Source: Flavobacterium cyclinae
Lineage (GTDB): Bacteria; Bacteroidota; Bacteroidia; Flavobacteriales; Flavobacteriaceae
DNA length: 64,000 bases
Assembly: GCF_021172145.1 (NCBI RefSeq)
Contig: NZ_CP089095.1
Span: 2,790,001 to 2,854,000, forward strand
Direction of reading: 5' to 3'
Numbering within the stretch: position 1 is the first letter of the stretch; every line of letters begins with the position of its first letter. This document shows positions 44,008-52,196 of this stretch, piece after piece. The translations under genes were made by a program, and so were the position numbers. The notes under the pieces were generated by a model that did no database searches, had not been told where the DNA came from, and saw only the letters and a list, made by a program, of their open reading frames with translations.

Positions 44008-45700
44008 TTGAAGCTTTGATATCACGGAATTGCAATTGCAAAGTTACAGTATCTTTCCATTCATTTTCTTCTAAGGAGAAAATTGCTTCAAATTTATTTT
44101 TGTTGGTAACCAAGTCTAATTTATTCCCCAATCCAAAACCAATCGCTCCAAAAGATTCCGAATTTCCTTGTTTTATGAATGCTTTCAAGTGTTCGTTATC
44201 AGAACCCAATGTTTTCGCATAACCAGAATCCGTTAATCCTTTCGCTAAGAATAAAGGCGTCATATTTTCAGGTCCGAATGGTTCGAATTGTTTCAACAAG
44301 CGCATTAACTTTGGATTGATTTCGGATAATTCGATTTCGGCATCGTATGAAATTTCAGGTGTCAACAAATCGGGATGAATGGTTTCTTGCACGACTTTTT
44401 CGAAAGCATTTTTGAAATTTTCGTAGTTTTCTTCTAAAAGCGTCATTCCTGCAGCATACATGTGGCCACCGAATTGTTCCAAATGTTCTGCACACGCTTC
44501 CAACGCATTATAAACATCAAAATCTTTTACAGAACGTGCCGAAGCAGCTAATTTTTCGCCACTTTTTGTAAAAACAATCGTTGGACGATAGTAATTTTCT
44601 ACCAATCTTGAAGCGACAATTCCGATAACACCTTTGTGCCAATTTTCTTGATATACAACAGTTGAAAATCGGTTTTGTTCGTTATTTTCTTCAATTTGAA
44701 GTAAAGCTTCTTTCGTAATTTGTTTGTCTAATTCTTTTCTATCGGAATTATGCTGTTCGATTTCAGAAGCAAATTGTTCCGCTTGATCTAAATCGTATTC
44801 AGTTAATAAAGCAACCGCTTCGTTTCCGTGCTTGATTCTTCCTGCTGCATTGATTCTTGGTGCGACGATAAAAACTACATCCGTAATCGTCAAGACTTTT
44901 TTCTTTACATTCTGAATCAACGCTTTGATGCCTGGTCGCGGATTCGAATTAATAACTTCTAAACCAAATTTCGCCAACACTCGATTTTCACCAGTAATCG
45001 GAACAATATCTGCTGCAATTGCTATTGCTACTAAATCTAAATATCCCACTAAATCTTCAATGGTTTGATTTCGATTTTCGGCTAAAGCTTGAATCAATTT
45101 AAATCCAACACCACAACCACACAATTCATCATATGGATACGAACAATCTTCGCGTTTTGGATCTAAAACCGCAACGGCTTCGGGCAAAATATCACCAGGT
45201 CGGTGATGGTCGCAAATAATGAAATCGATGTTTTTTACTTTGGCGTAATTCACGTGGTCAATTGATTTGATGCCACAATCCAAAGCGATAATTAAGGAAA
45301 TATCATTGTCTTCGGCATAATCAATTCCCATGTAAGAAATGCCGTAACCTTCTGCATATCTATCTGGAATATACGTCGCAACATTCGGATAAAAAGTACG
45401 TAAATAACTCGAGACTAGGGAAACAGCGGTTGTTCCATCGACATCGTAATCTCCAAAAACTAAGATATTTTCGTTGTTAGCAATGGCTTTTTCAATTCGC
45501 GCAACAGCTTTGTCCATATCTTTCATAAGATACGGATTGTGCAAATCGGCTAAAGTGGGACGGAAAAAAGTTTTGGCTTGTTCGAAGGTTTCAATACCTC
45601 GTTGAACTAAAAGTGTCGCGACAATTTCATCGACTTGAAGTGCTTGCTGAATGGCTTGTACTTTTTCTGGATTTGGCTTAGATTTTGGATTCCAACGCAT
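44000..45700 (-). CDS. recJ: Single-stranded-DNA-specific exonuclease RecJ
   Basis: A 566-residue DHH-family 5'-3' exonuclease used in recombination and mismatch repair. The catalytic Mn-binding motifs are NILVFGDYDVDGTTAV (motif I), LIIALDCGI (II), FIICDHHRPGD (DHH), and GCGVGFKLIQAL (later). The DHHA1 region contains ASARSVKDFDVYNALEACAEHLEQFGGH in the order typical of RecJ (key part FGGHMYAAG). Length is normal. The MFS gene overlaps its 3' end by 8 bases; it may be co-transcribed. Confidence 0.95.
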   Translation of the reverse strand: MRWNPKSKPNPEKVQAIQQALQVDEIVATLLVQRGIETFEQAKTFFRPTLADLHNPYLMKDMDKAVARIEKAIANNENILVFGDYDVDGTTAVSLVSSYLRTFYPNVATYIPDRYAEGYGISYMGIDYAEDNDISLIIALDCGIKSIDHVNYAKVKNIDFIICDHHRPGDILPEAVAVLDPKREDCSYPYDELCGCGVGFKLIQALAENRNQTIEDLVGYLDLVAIAIAADIVPITGENRVLAKFGLEVINSNPRPGIKALIQNVKKKVLTITDVVFIVAPRINAAGRIKHGNEAVALLTEYDLDQAEQFASEIEQHNSDRKELDKQITKEALLQIEENNEQNRFSTVVYQENWHKGVIGIVASRLVENYYRPTIVFTKSGEKLAASARSVKDFDVYNALEACAEHLEQFGGHMYAAGMTLLEENYENFKNAFEKVVQETIHPDLLTPEISYDAEIELSEINPKLMRLLKQFEPFGPENMTPLFLAKGLTDSGYAKTLGSDNEHLKAFIKQGNSESFGAIGFGLGNKLDLVTNKNKFEAIFSLEENEWKDTVTLQLQFRDIKASNG

Positions 45701-45784
45701 AGTTTAATTACAAATTAAAAATTATGAATTATTTATTTTGGCTTATATAATTGAATGACAAAGGTATAAAAATTTTTTATTTCA

Positions 45785-45842
45785 GCCACAGATTGCACTG
45801 ATTATACGGATTAAATCCGTGAAAATCTGTAGAATCCGTGGC
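45785..45842. repeat. Nested palindromic intergenic element, GCCACAGATT type
   Basis: GCCACAGATT (45785-45794) faces AATCCGTGGC (45833-45842); inside them ACAGATT (45788-45794) faces AATCTGT (45824-45830) and ACGGATT (45806-45812) faces AATCCGT (45814-45820). Several alternative stems are possible. Located between recJ and the OsmC gene. Confidence 0.65.
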
Positions 45843-45848
45843 AAAAAA

Positions 45849-46274
45849 TTATAATTTATGGTAAAAAATCGCCACCTCAACTTTTGCAAATTGGCGGAAC
45901 ATTTCCATCACGCCACAATATTTTTCTACCGATAAATTCACGGCTTTTTCTAGCTTTTTCTCGTCTAAATTGTTGCCATAAAAATGGTAATCCACTTTTA
46001 CTTTGTGATACGTTTTTGGATGTTCTTCGGTTAGTTCACCTGAAGTTTCAATTTTAAAATCGGCTACTTCTAATTTCATTTTCTCCATTAAAGAAGCAAC
46101 GTCTAAACCGGTGCAACCCGCTAAAGCCGATAACATCAACGCCTTTGGACGCAAGCCTTTTCCTTCGCCTCCATTTTCAGGACCAGCATCAATTGAAATA
46201 ATATCGCCACTTGGGTTAGTGGACTCAAATTGCATGTTACCTTTCCAGGTAGTAGTTATGTTGTGTGTTTCCAT
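45849..46274 (-). CDS. OsmC-family peroxiredoxin-like protein
   Basis: A 141-residue OsmC/Ohr-fold protein. The two conserved cysteines lie in LSALAGCTGLDVASLMEKM (first Cys near residue 54) and VEKYCGVMEMF (second near 119), so thiol-dependent peroxide reduction is likely. GPENGGEGKGLRPKALML is the typical active-site loop. It follows a 97-residue membrane protein gene on the same strand with a 12-bp gap, downstream of rsmI, so it may be the last gene of that unit. Confidence 0.85.
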   Translation of the reverse strand: METHNITTTWKGNMQFESTNPSGDIISIDAGPENGGEGKGLRPKALMLSALAGCTGLDVASLMEKMKLEVADFKIETSGELTEEHPKTYHKVKVDYHFYGNNLDEKKLEKAVNLSVEKYCGVMEMFRQFAKVEVAIFYHKL

Positions 46275-46286
46275 ATTTTTTAAATA

Positions 46287-46580
46287 TTATGCCATTGAAC
46301 AAAATTTGCAATTAATGCTAAACATTTTTAGAATCCATAATGCTATATTAAGAGCAAATAACAATAATAGAAAACCGTTTTTATTTTTCTTGAAAAAAAT
46401 CAAGTATAAAGAAAATATAAAACTTATTACAGCAACCAAAAAAGTAATTATCATTAAATAATCTCCATTTGCTGAATGACTATTTGCAAAAATTTGAATA
46501 TTAGGAATGATTCCAAAATAAATAACAATGTTTGTTACAATTATGACAAAAAGAAAAAATCCTATTTTCTTAAAACTCAT
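46287..46580 (-). CDS. Small membrane protein, 97 residues
   Basis: Three hydrophobic helices (about 6-26, 43-65 and 72-90) with a Lys/Asn-rich loop between the second and third, and a terminal SINCKFCSMA. I recognise no family. Its ATG overlaps the rsmI stop by one base (TAATG), which supports expression. The single-copy position between rsmI and OsmC does not suggest a function. Confidence 0.65.
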   Translation of the reverse strand: MSFKKIGFFLFVIIVTNIVIYFGIIPNIQIFANSHSANGDYLMIITFLVAVISFIFSLYLIFFKKNKNGFLLLLFALNIALWILKMFSINCKFCSMA

Positions 46581-47263
46581 TATCCTTTAATCTTGATTAA
46601 TCCTCCAACACAAACCACAATCTCTCCTTTAGCCGGTTTCGCTTCAAAGTGTTTTAAGACTTCTTCGGCGGTTCCTCTAATGGTTTCTTCGTGTAATTTG
46701 GATAATTCTCGAGATACTGAAACCGGTCTGTCAGCGCCGAAATATTGTGCAAATTCGGCTAAGGTCTTGTTTAATTTGTGTGGCGATACATAGAAAATCA
46801 TCGTGCGATATTCTTCTTGTAAGGCTAAAAATCGGGTTTGTCTTCCTTTTTTATCAGGTAAAAAACCTTCGAAAACGAATTTATCGTTTGGCAAACCGCT
46901 ATTCACCAAAGCGGGTACAAAAGCTGTTGCTCCTGGCAAACATTCCACGGCAATTCCGTTTTCCACACAAGCGCGCGTAAGCAAAAATCCAGGATCGGAA
47001 ATGGCTGGAGTTCCCGCATCGCTAATTAAAGCAATGGTTTCGCCTGCTTGTAATCGCTTCACCAAATTTTCAACGGTTTTGTGTTCGTTGTGCATGTGGT
47101 GGCTGTGCATGTGTGTAGCAATTTCGAAGTGTTTTAGCAATTTTCCACTGGTGCGCGTATCTTCTGCTAAAATTAAATCGACTTCTTTTAGTACTTTAAT
47201 CGCACGAAAAGTCATGTCTTCTAAATTGCCAATTGGCGTTGGAACGATATATAATTTACTCAT
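46580..47263 (-). CDS. rsmI: 16S rRNA (cytidine-1402-2'-O)-methyltransferase
   Basis: A 227-residue SAM-dependent tetrapyrrole-methylase-fold enzyme methylating C1402 of 16S rRNA. Family marks are MSKLYIVPTPIGNLEDMTFRA, LILAEDTRTSGKLLKHF, ALISDAGTPAISDPGF, GATAFVPALVNSGLP and FEGFLPDKKGRQ. The product is slightly shorter than E. coli RsmI at the C-terminus, as usual in Bacteroidota. It leads a probable unit with the 97-residue membrane protein and OsmC. Confidence 0.95.
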   Translation of the reverse strand: MSKLYIVPTPIGNLEDMTFRAIKVLKEVDLILAEDTRTSGKLLKHFEIATHMHSHHMHNEHKTVENLVKRLQAGETIALISDAGTPAISDPGFLLTRACVENGIAVECLPGATAFVPALVNSGLPNDKFVFEGFLPDKKGRQTRFLALQEEYRTMIFYVSPHKLNKTLAEFAQYFGADRPVSVSRELSKLHEETIRGTAEEVLKHFEAKPAKGEIVVCVGGLIKIKG

Positions 47264-47282
47264 TTAAAACTATTTATAAACT

Positions 47283-47399
47283 CGAATTTCACGAATTAGC
47301 ACTAATTAACTATGTATGCTAAACAAAACTCAAACAAGAAAAACCTATGTTTCTATGTGGTTAAACTAAAAACACGAATTTCAAGAATTAGCTCGAATT
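47283..47399. repeat. Direct repeat pair CGAATTTCA(C/A)GAATTAGC
   Basis: A 25-nt sequence at 47283-47307 recurs at 47375-47399 with three differences (CGAATTTCACGAATTAGC versus CGAATTTCAAGAATTAGC, then a variable end). The pair lies in the 180-bp gap between rsmI and the acidic repeat protein. They resemble CACGAATTCACGAATTAG-type degenerate Flavobacterium repeats. Nothing else is seen in this gap. Confidence 0.5.
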
Positions 47400-47443
47400 C
47401 CGTAAAGGAAATCTGCAACTGAAAACTGAGACTGCGACTAAAA

Positions 47444-48421
47444 CTAACTAAACTTCTTCTCCACAATTTCCATGAAACGCGTTTCGAATTCTTCCGCTCC
47501 TTCCCAATTGTTATAATCTGGCTTTACGAAATCATCTACAAAAGCTTTTGCTTCTTCAAAACTATCAAACGTATTCAATTGCGAAACTACACGATTAAAA
47601 TCATCGGGACTTCCGCCAAACAATTTTTTCTCAAATCCAATTCTATCATTCAAACCAAAAGAAATCGCCTTGTTTAATCTGTCGTTTAAAGAACTGATTT
47701 TTGGTTCTTGAGTTACTTTTTCAAAAGTTGCTTTTACTTCTTCTTCTAAAACTTTTGGTTCCGAAGCTTCGGAATCAGCAACACGCTCAGGGATTACAAC
47801 CTCTTCTACTTCTACTTTTACAGTTTCAACTGCTTCAAAAATTGTATCGTTTGCTTTTTCAACTTCTGAAGGAACATCTTCAACCTTTACAAATTCTAAT
47901 TCTTGATAATCGTGTACCAATAAATCTTCAAACGAAATTTGTTTCGCAGGTTCTTCTACTTTTGGTTCCGAAACTTCGGAATCGGCAACTGGTGCTTCTT
48001 CGATTATTTCTTCTTCAACTGGTTCTTCTTCCATTGGAGCCATCGCAACTTCCTCTTCTTCATCTTCTACAATCAACTCCGCCACCACAATTTTTTCTTC
48101 ATCGATTGGAGTTGCTTCTGTAATAGGTTCCGAAGCTTCAGAATCAACCACTGTTTCTTCTTTTGCAATCGCAACTTCTTCCACAATAGGAATTGGTTGT
48201 TCAAAAACATCGACTTGCTTTCCTTCTAATTTTGCTTCTAAAACTTCTTCTGAAATTTCGGGTTTTACCAATTCAAAATTCTCTTCATAAAAGCGTAAAA
48301 TCGTCAATTGATCGTACAAATTTTTAGCTTCTTGCTGCAATTGAACCGTTTCTGAATGGTTTTTTAACTTTAAAATTCGGTGGGCAATACTGATTAATTC
48401 AGCGGTTACTCTTTTCTTCAT
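47444..48421 (-). CDS. Acidic repeat protein with DSEASEP motifs
   Basis: A 325-residue cytosolic protein. Residues 1-60 are a helical N-terminus, residues about 60-235 are a low-complexity Glu/Val/Ala/Pro region predicted to be disordered, and residues about 245-325 form a helical domain (LNDRLNKAISFGLNDRIGF, then VSQLNTFDSFEEAKAFVDDF). Three near-copies of DSEASEP lie in the disordered part (near residues 93, 147 and 216), each encoded by a palindromic DNA repeat. The ordered ends look conserved; the function is unknown. Faces tdk divergently across a 101-bp gap. Confidence 0.75.
   Translation of the reverse strand: MKKRVTAELISIAHRILKLKNHSETVQLQQEAKNLYDQLTILRFYEENFELVKPEISEEVLEAKLEGKQVDVFEQPIPIVEEVAIAKEETVVDSEASEPITEATPIDEEKIVVAELIVEDEEEEVAMAPMEEEPVEEEIIEEAPVADSEVSEPKVEEPAKQISFEDLLVHDYQELEFVKVEDVPSEVEKANDTIFEAVETVKVEVEEVVIPERVADSEASEPKVLEEEVKATFEKVTQEPKISSLNDRLNKAISFGLNDRIGFEKKLFGGSPDDFNRVVSQLNTFDSFEEAKAFVDDFVKPDYNNWEGAEEFETRFMEIVEKKFS
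47751..47782. repeat. Intragenic palindromic repeat, copy 1 (peptide VADSEASEPK)
   Basis: The 32-nt element contains the perfect 16-bp palindrome TTCCGAAGCTTCGGAA at 47759-47774 and lies in frame within the acidic protein gene. It matches copy 2 at 47958-47989 at 30 of 32 positions. Confidence 0.75.
47958..47989. repeat. Intragenic palindromic repeat, copy 2 (peptide VADSEVSEPK)
   Basis: The core TTCCGAAACTTCGGAA at 47966-47981 differs from copy 1 by one base, changing Ala to Val in the encoded DSEVSEP. In frame with copy 1. Confidence 0.72.
48128..48143. repeat. Intragenic palindromic repeat, copy 3 (peptide VVDSEASEP)
   Basis: TTCCGAAGCTTCAGAA differs from copy 1 at one position. The flanking bases are less conserved than in copies 1 and 2. 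Same reading frame as the others. Confidence 0.65.
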
Positions 48422-48462
48422 AACTTTATTGGATGGAATTGAATATATCGATACTTTTTTAA

Positions 48463-48487
48463 TAATTTTGTTTTGATTACAAATGTA
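48463..48487. promoter_or_regulatory. Facing -7 boxes between the acidic repeat protein gene and tdk
   Basis: TAATTTTG at 48463-48470 (plus, with TTG at 48439-48441, spacing 21) could serve tdk, and TACATTTG on the minus strand at 48487-48480 could serve the acidic protein gene. The two boxes are only 9 nt apart, so the two start points would nearly coincide or cross. Confidence 0.33.
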
Positions 48488-48522
48488 ACAGAAAATAATT
48501 TTTAACGTACGAAAGATACAAA

Positions 48523-49155
48523 ATGTTTCTCGAAAATACCGTAAATCAACAAGAACAATTTGGCTGGATTGAAGTAATTTGTGGCTCCATGTTTTCGGGT
48601 AAAACCGAAGAATTGATTCGCCGCTTAAAACGCGCCCAGTTTGCCAAACAAAAAGTAGAAATCTTCAAACCGGCTGTCGACACTCGATATGACGATGAAA
48701 TGGTGGTTTCGCACAACAAAAATGAAATCCGTTCTACACCCGTTCCTGTTGCTGAAAATATTCGAATTTTAGCTCAAGGTTGCGATGTGGTGGGTATTGA
48801 CGAAGCCCAATTTTTCGATGAAGAAATTGTTGCCGTTTGTAATGATTTGGCCAATTCAGGAATTCGAGTGATTGTCGCTGGATTGGACATGGATTTTAAA
48901 GGAAATCCGTTCGGACCGATGCCTGCACTTATGGCTACAGCCGAATATGTTACCAAAGTACACGCCGTTTGTACTCGCACTGGAAATTTAGCGCATTATA
49001 GTTTTAGAAAATCGGATGATAAAAGATTAGTAATGCTTGGTGAAACTGAAGAATATGAACCGTTAAGCCGTGCTGCTTATTTCAAAGCTATTCGTGAAAA
49101 CATGGAAGTGAAAGATGTTGAAATTGTAAACAAGCAAAAAGACGATACTCAATAA
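48523..49155 (+). CDS. tdk: Thymidine kinase, type II
   Basis: A 210-residue TK1-type enzyme of deoxynucleoside salvage. The P-loop is CGSMFSGKTEELIRRL, the catalytic region VGIDEAQFFDEEIV, and GLDMDFKGNPFGPM the substrate lasso start. The lasso has VHAVCTRTG with one of the normally four zinc cysteines; the second pair near the C-terminus is missing, so the structural zinc site appears reduced. The stop is followed after 1 nt by the TTG start of the MurF-Alr gene. Confidence 0.94.
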   Translation: MFLENTVNQQEQFGWIEVICGSMFSGKTEELIRRLKRAQFAKQKVEIFKPAVDTRYDDEMVVSHNKNEIRSTPVPVAENIRILAQGCDVVGIDEAQFFDEEIVAVCNDLANSGIRVIVAGLDMDFKGNPFGPMPALMATAEYVTKVHAVCTRTGNLAHYSFRKSDDKRLVMLGETEEYEPLSRAAYFKAIRENMEVKDVEIVNKQKDDTQ

Positions 49156-49156
49156 A

Positions 49157-51601
49157 TTGAATCTTACTATCCCACATATTATTTCATTTTGTAAAGGCGT
49201 TTTTCACGGAAATTCGGCTGAGTTTACGGCAAGTCATATTTCGATTGACAGCCGTTCGTTACAAAATGGAAGTAACACCTTGTTTTTTGCCATCAAAGGA
49301 CAAAATCACGATGCGCATTTGTATTTGGAAGAGTTGATTGCAAAAGGCGTTCGCTATTTTGTAGTCGAATATATTCCAGAACATGTATACGAAAAAGCGA
49401 ATTTCATTATCGTTGAAAATTCGTTAAACGCATTACAACAAACTGCGATTGGGTATCGAAAACAATTCGATTTTCCAATTGTGGGAATTACCGGAAGCAA
49501 CGGAAAAACCATCGTAAAAGAATGGTTGAATTTCTTGTTGAGTCCGAATCATTTGATTGTTCGAAATCCGAAAAGTTACAATTCGCAAGTCGGTGTTCCT
49601 TTATCAATTTTAGCCATTGAAGGAAATTACGATTTGGGAATTTTTGAAGCTGGAATTTCGTTACCCAATGAAATGTCAAATTTAGAACACATCATTCAAC
49701 CGAAATACGGCATTTTAACAAATATTGGTTCGGTTCACGATGAAGGTTTTGCGAATCGCGAAGCTAAAATTAAAGAGAAAGTGCAACTTTTTGAAAATTG
49801 TTCGGATGTTTTCTTGGAAAAAAATACTGAAATTGAAGCTTTACTTCCAAAAAACAGCCAAAAACACACTTGGAGTTTTTCGAATGAAAGCGCGAATCTT
49901 TTCGTTTCTAAGAAAAATGAAAATGGTAAAACCGAATTAACTTTTAAAAACGCAGCCAACACTTTTAGTGTAACTATTCCGTTTACTGATGAAAATTCGA
50001 TTGAAAATGTAATTACTTGTGTAAATTTCATGCTGTTTTTAGGTGAAGAAATTCCGTTTATTCAAAATAGAGTATCGGAATTATATCCAGTAGAATTACG
50101 ACTTCAAGCTAAAAAAGGCATCAACAATTGTTTGGTCATCGATGACAGTTATTCGGTGGATTATCAATCGTTGAAAATTGCATTGGATTTCTTAGAACAA
50201 CAAAAATTACACGACAAAAAAACGATTATTTTATCCGATATTTTCACAAGTGGCATTGCCGTTGAAACACTTTACAATCAAGTAAAACAATCACTTTCGA
50301 AAAACAAAATCGAGCGTATTATTACCATTGGCGAAACCATCGGAAAACAATTGAACGATTTACCGAATGTGATTTCGTTTGCCACTACGCAAGAATTTTT
50401 ACAGCAATTCAACACGCAATCCTTTCAAAACGAAACCGTTTTAGTAAAAGGTGCTCGCGGATTCAACTTTCATGAAATCGTAGTTTTATTGGAAGAGAAA
50501 AATCACGAAACCATTTTAGAAATCAATCTAGATGCGATTAGTCACAACCTGAATTTCTACAAATCCAAACTAAAACCTGAAACCAAAATCATGGTGATGG
50601 TTAAAGCATTTGGCTACGGAAATGGCGGTTACGAAATTGCGAAATTGCTCGAACATCATAAAGTCGATTATTTAGGCGTAGCGTTTGCCGATGAAGGCAT
50701 TGAACTACGAAAAGCCGGAATTTCTACTCCAATTATGGTTTTAAATCCCGAAAACAATAGTTTTAGAGCCATGATTGCCTACAATTTAGAACCCGAAATT
50801 TATTCGATTACCGGTTTGCAAGCATTTTTAAAGATTGCCCAACAACAAAATATTTCGCACTATCCAATTCATATTAAATTGGATACCGGAATGCATCGTT
50901 TAGGCTTTGAACCGCATTTAATAAACGAATTGTGTTCCTTATTAAAAAACAACAATTTCGTCAAGGTGAAAAGCGTGTTTTCGCATTTAGCAGCGAGTGA
51001 CGACTTGCAATTTGATGATTTCACGAAATTACAATTTCAACGTTTTGATGCGATGTATTCCGAATTAGAAAAAGTATTACCTTCAAAACCGATTCGTCAT
51101 ATTTTAAACACCTCTGGAATTTTCAATTATGCTGAAAAACAGATGGAAATGGTGCGATTAGGTATTGGTTTGTATGGTATTGGAAATTCGGAACACGAAT
51201 TGAAAGTGTTGGAAAATGTAAGTACATTAAAAACCATTATTTCCCAAATAAGAGAAGTTTCACCAGAAGAAAGCATTGGTTACAGCCGAAGATTTCGAGT
51301 GACGCAAAAAATGAAAGTCGCTACAATTCCGATTGGTTATGCAGATGGCATTCGAAGAGCTTGGGGCAATGAAAAAGGATTTGTTACCATCAATAATCAA
51401 AAAGCTACGATTTTAGGTTCCATTTGTATGGACATGATGATGGTAGATGTTACGAACATTTCCTGTAAAACGGGAGATGAAGTCATTGTTTTTGGCAAAA
51501 ATCCAAAAGTAACAGAAATGGCAAGTGTTATTGGAACAATTCCGTATGAAATTCTGACTGGAATTTCGCAACGTGTGAAACGAATTTTCTTCAAGAATTA
51601 A
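49157..51601 (+). CDS. murF-alr: MurF-alanine racemase fusion
   Basis: An 814-residue bifunctional protein of peptidoglycan synthesis. Residues 1-450 are a Mur ligase (MurF type, adding D-Ala-D-Ala to the UDP-MurNAc-tripeptide): ITGSNGKTIVKEW is its P-loop and HISIDSRSL its N-terminal binding loop. Residues about 455-814 are a PLP alanine racemase: the PLP lysine is in KIMVMVKAFGYGNGGYE, IKLDTGMHRLGFE follows, with catalytic Tyr near SIGYSRRFRV and GSICMDMMMVDVT. This fusion is known in Bacteroidota. The frame starts with TTG; no earlier ATG exists after the tdk stop. Confidence 0.93.
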   Translation: MNLTIPHIISFCKGVFHGNSAEFTASHISIDSRSLQNGSNTLFFAIKGQNHDAHLYLEELIAKGVRYFVVEYIPEHVYEKANFIIVENSLNALQQTAIGYRKQFDFPIVGITGSNGKTIVKEWLNFLLSPNHLIVRNPKSYNSQVGVPLSILAIEGNYDLGIFEAGISLPNEMSNLEHIIQPKYGILTNIGSVHDEGFANREAKIKEKVQLFENCSDVFLEKNTEIEALLPKNSQKHTWSFSNESANLFVSKKNENGKTELTFKNAANTFSVTIPFTDENSIENVITCVNFMLFLGEEIPFIQNRVSELYPVELRLQAKKGINNCLVIDDSYSVDYQSLKIALDFLEQQKLHDKKTIILSDIFTSGIAVETLYNQVKQSLSKNKIERIITIGETIGKQLNDLPNVISFATTQEFLQQFNTQSFQNETVLVKGARGFNFHEIVVLLEEKNHETILEINLDAISHNLNFYKSKLKPETKIMVMVKAFGYGNGGYEIAKLLEHHKVDYLGVAFADEGIELRKAGISTPIMVLNPENNSFRAMIAYNLEPEIYSITGLQAFLKIAQQQNISHYPIHIKLDTGMHRLGFEPHLINELCSLLKNNNFVKVKSVFSHLAASDDLQFDDFTKLQFQRFDAMYSELEKVLPSKPIRHILNTSGIFNYAEKQMEMVRLGIGLYGIGNSEHELKVLENVSTLKTIISQIREVSPEESIGYSRRFRVTQKMKVATIPIGYADGIRRAWGNEKGFVTINNQKATILGSICMDMMMVDVTNISCKTGDEVIVFGKNPKVTEMASVIGTIPYEILTGISQRVKRIFFKN

Positions 51602-51668
51602 CATTTTGTTTTAATTTTTGTATATTCGTTAAACTGAAAACTAAATTTAAACTTTAAAATCCCTGATT

Positions 51669-52040
51669 ATGTTAAAAGAGTTCAAAGCTTTTGCCATGCG
51701 TGGTAATGTAGTAGACTTAGCCATTGGAGTTATCATTGGAGCAGCATTTGGAAAAATTGTAAGTTCATTTATTGAAGATGTTCTTACCCCATTGTTATTA
51801 AAACCAGCTTTAGAAGCAGCTAACTTATCTAAAATCGAAGATCTTACCGCTTTTGGAAGTGTAAAATACGGCATGTTTTTATCAGCTGTAATAAATTTTG
51901 TAATTGTAGCTTTCGTATTATTCCTAATTATTAAAGGAATGAACGCTGCTAAGAAAAAAGAAGAACCAGCTCCAGCGGCTCCAGCAGGACCAACACAAGA
52001 GCAATTGTTAGCTGAAATTAGAGATTTATTAAAAAAATAG
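51669..52040 (+). CDS. mscL: Large-conductance mechanosensitive channel MscL
   Basis: A 123-residue two-helix channel subunit that opens under membrane tension to relieve hypo-osmotic shock. MLKEFKAFAMRGNVVDLAIGVIIGAAFGKIV (key part RGNVVDLAIGVIIGAAFG) is the pore helix TM1, TM2 is around 76-98, and a Pro/Ala linker precedes a C-terminal helix (LLAEIRDLLKK). Length is typical. Single gene; a terminator at 52072-52096 follows. Confidence 0.95.
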   Translation: MLKEFKAFAMRGNVVDLAIGVIIGAAFGKIVSSFIEDVLTPLLLKPALEAANLSKIEDLTAFGSVKYGMFLSAVINFVIVAFVLFLIIKGMNAAKKKEEPAPAAPAGPTQEQLLAEIRDLLKK

Positions 52041-52071
52041 TCGATACCGCTACATTATATATTCTAATTAA

Positions 52072-52096
52072 ACCCCGATTCGTCGGGGTATTTTTT
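52072..52096 (+). terminator. Rho-independent terminator of mscL
   Basis: 7-bp stem ACCCCGA/TCGGGGT (52072-52078 with 52083-52089) with a TTCG tetraloop, followed by ATTTTTTT. Thirty bases after the mscL stop. Confidence 0.9.
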
Positions 52097-52167
52097 TAGA
52101 AACTTGTTACAAATCAAAACTTTTGTTATAATTTCATCAATATTTGCTAAGTCGTTTGAATATTCTA

Positions 52168-52175
52168 TATTTTTG
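52168..52175 (+). promoter_or_regulatory. -7 box TATTTTTG for asd
   Basis: Matches TAnnTTTG, 21 nt before the ATG. The best TTG (52144-52146) is 21 nt upstream. Confidence 0.45.
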
Positions 52176-52196
52176 CATCATTAAATAACACATACA

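Noticed and set aside
46803..47267. 154-codon plus-strand frame antisense to rsmI
   Set aside because: It mirrors conserved rsmI coding sequence, has no promoter box, and its product has no recognisable features.
47701..48229. Two long plus-strand frames opposite the acidic repeat protein
   Set aside because: Their Leu/Phe-rich translations are the antisense shadow of a Glu/Ala-rich low-complexity gene, with no start signals.
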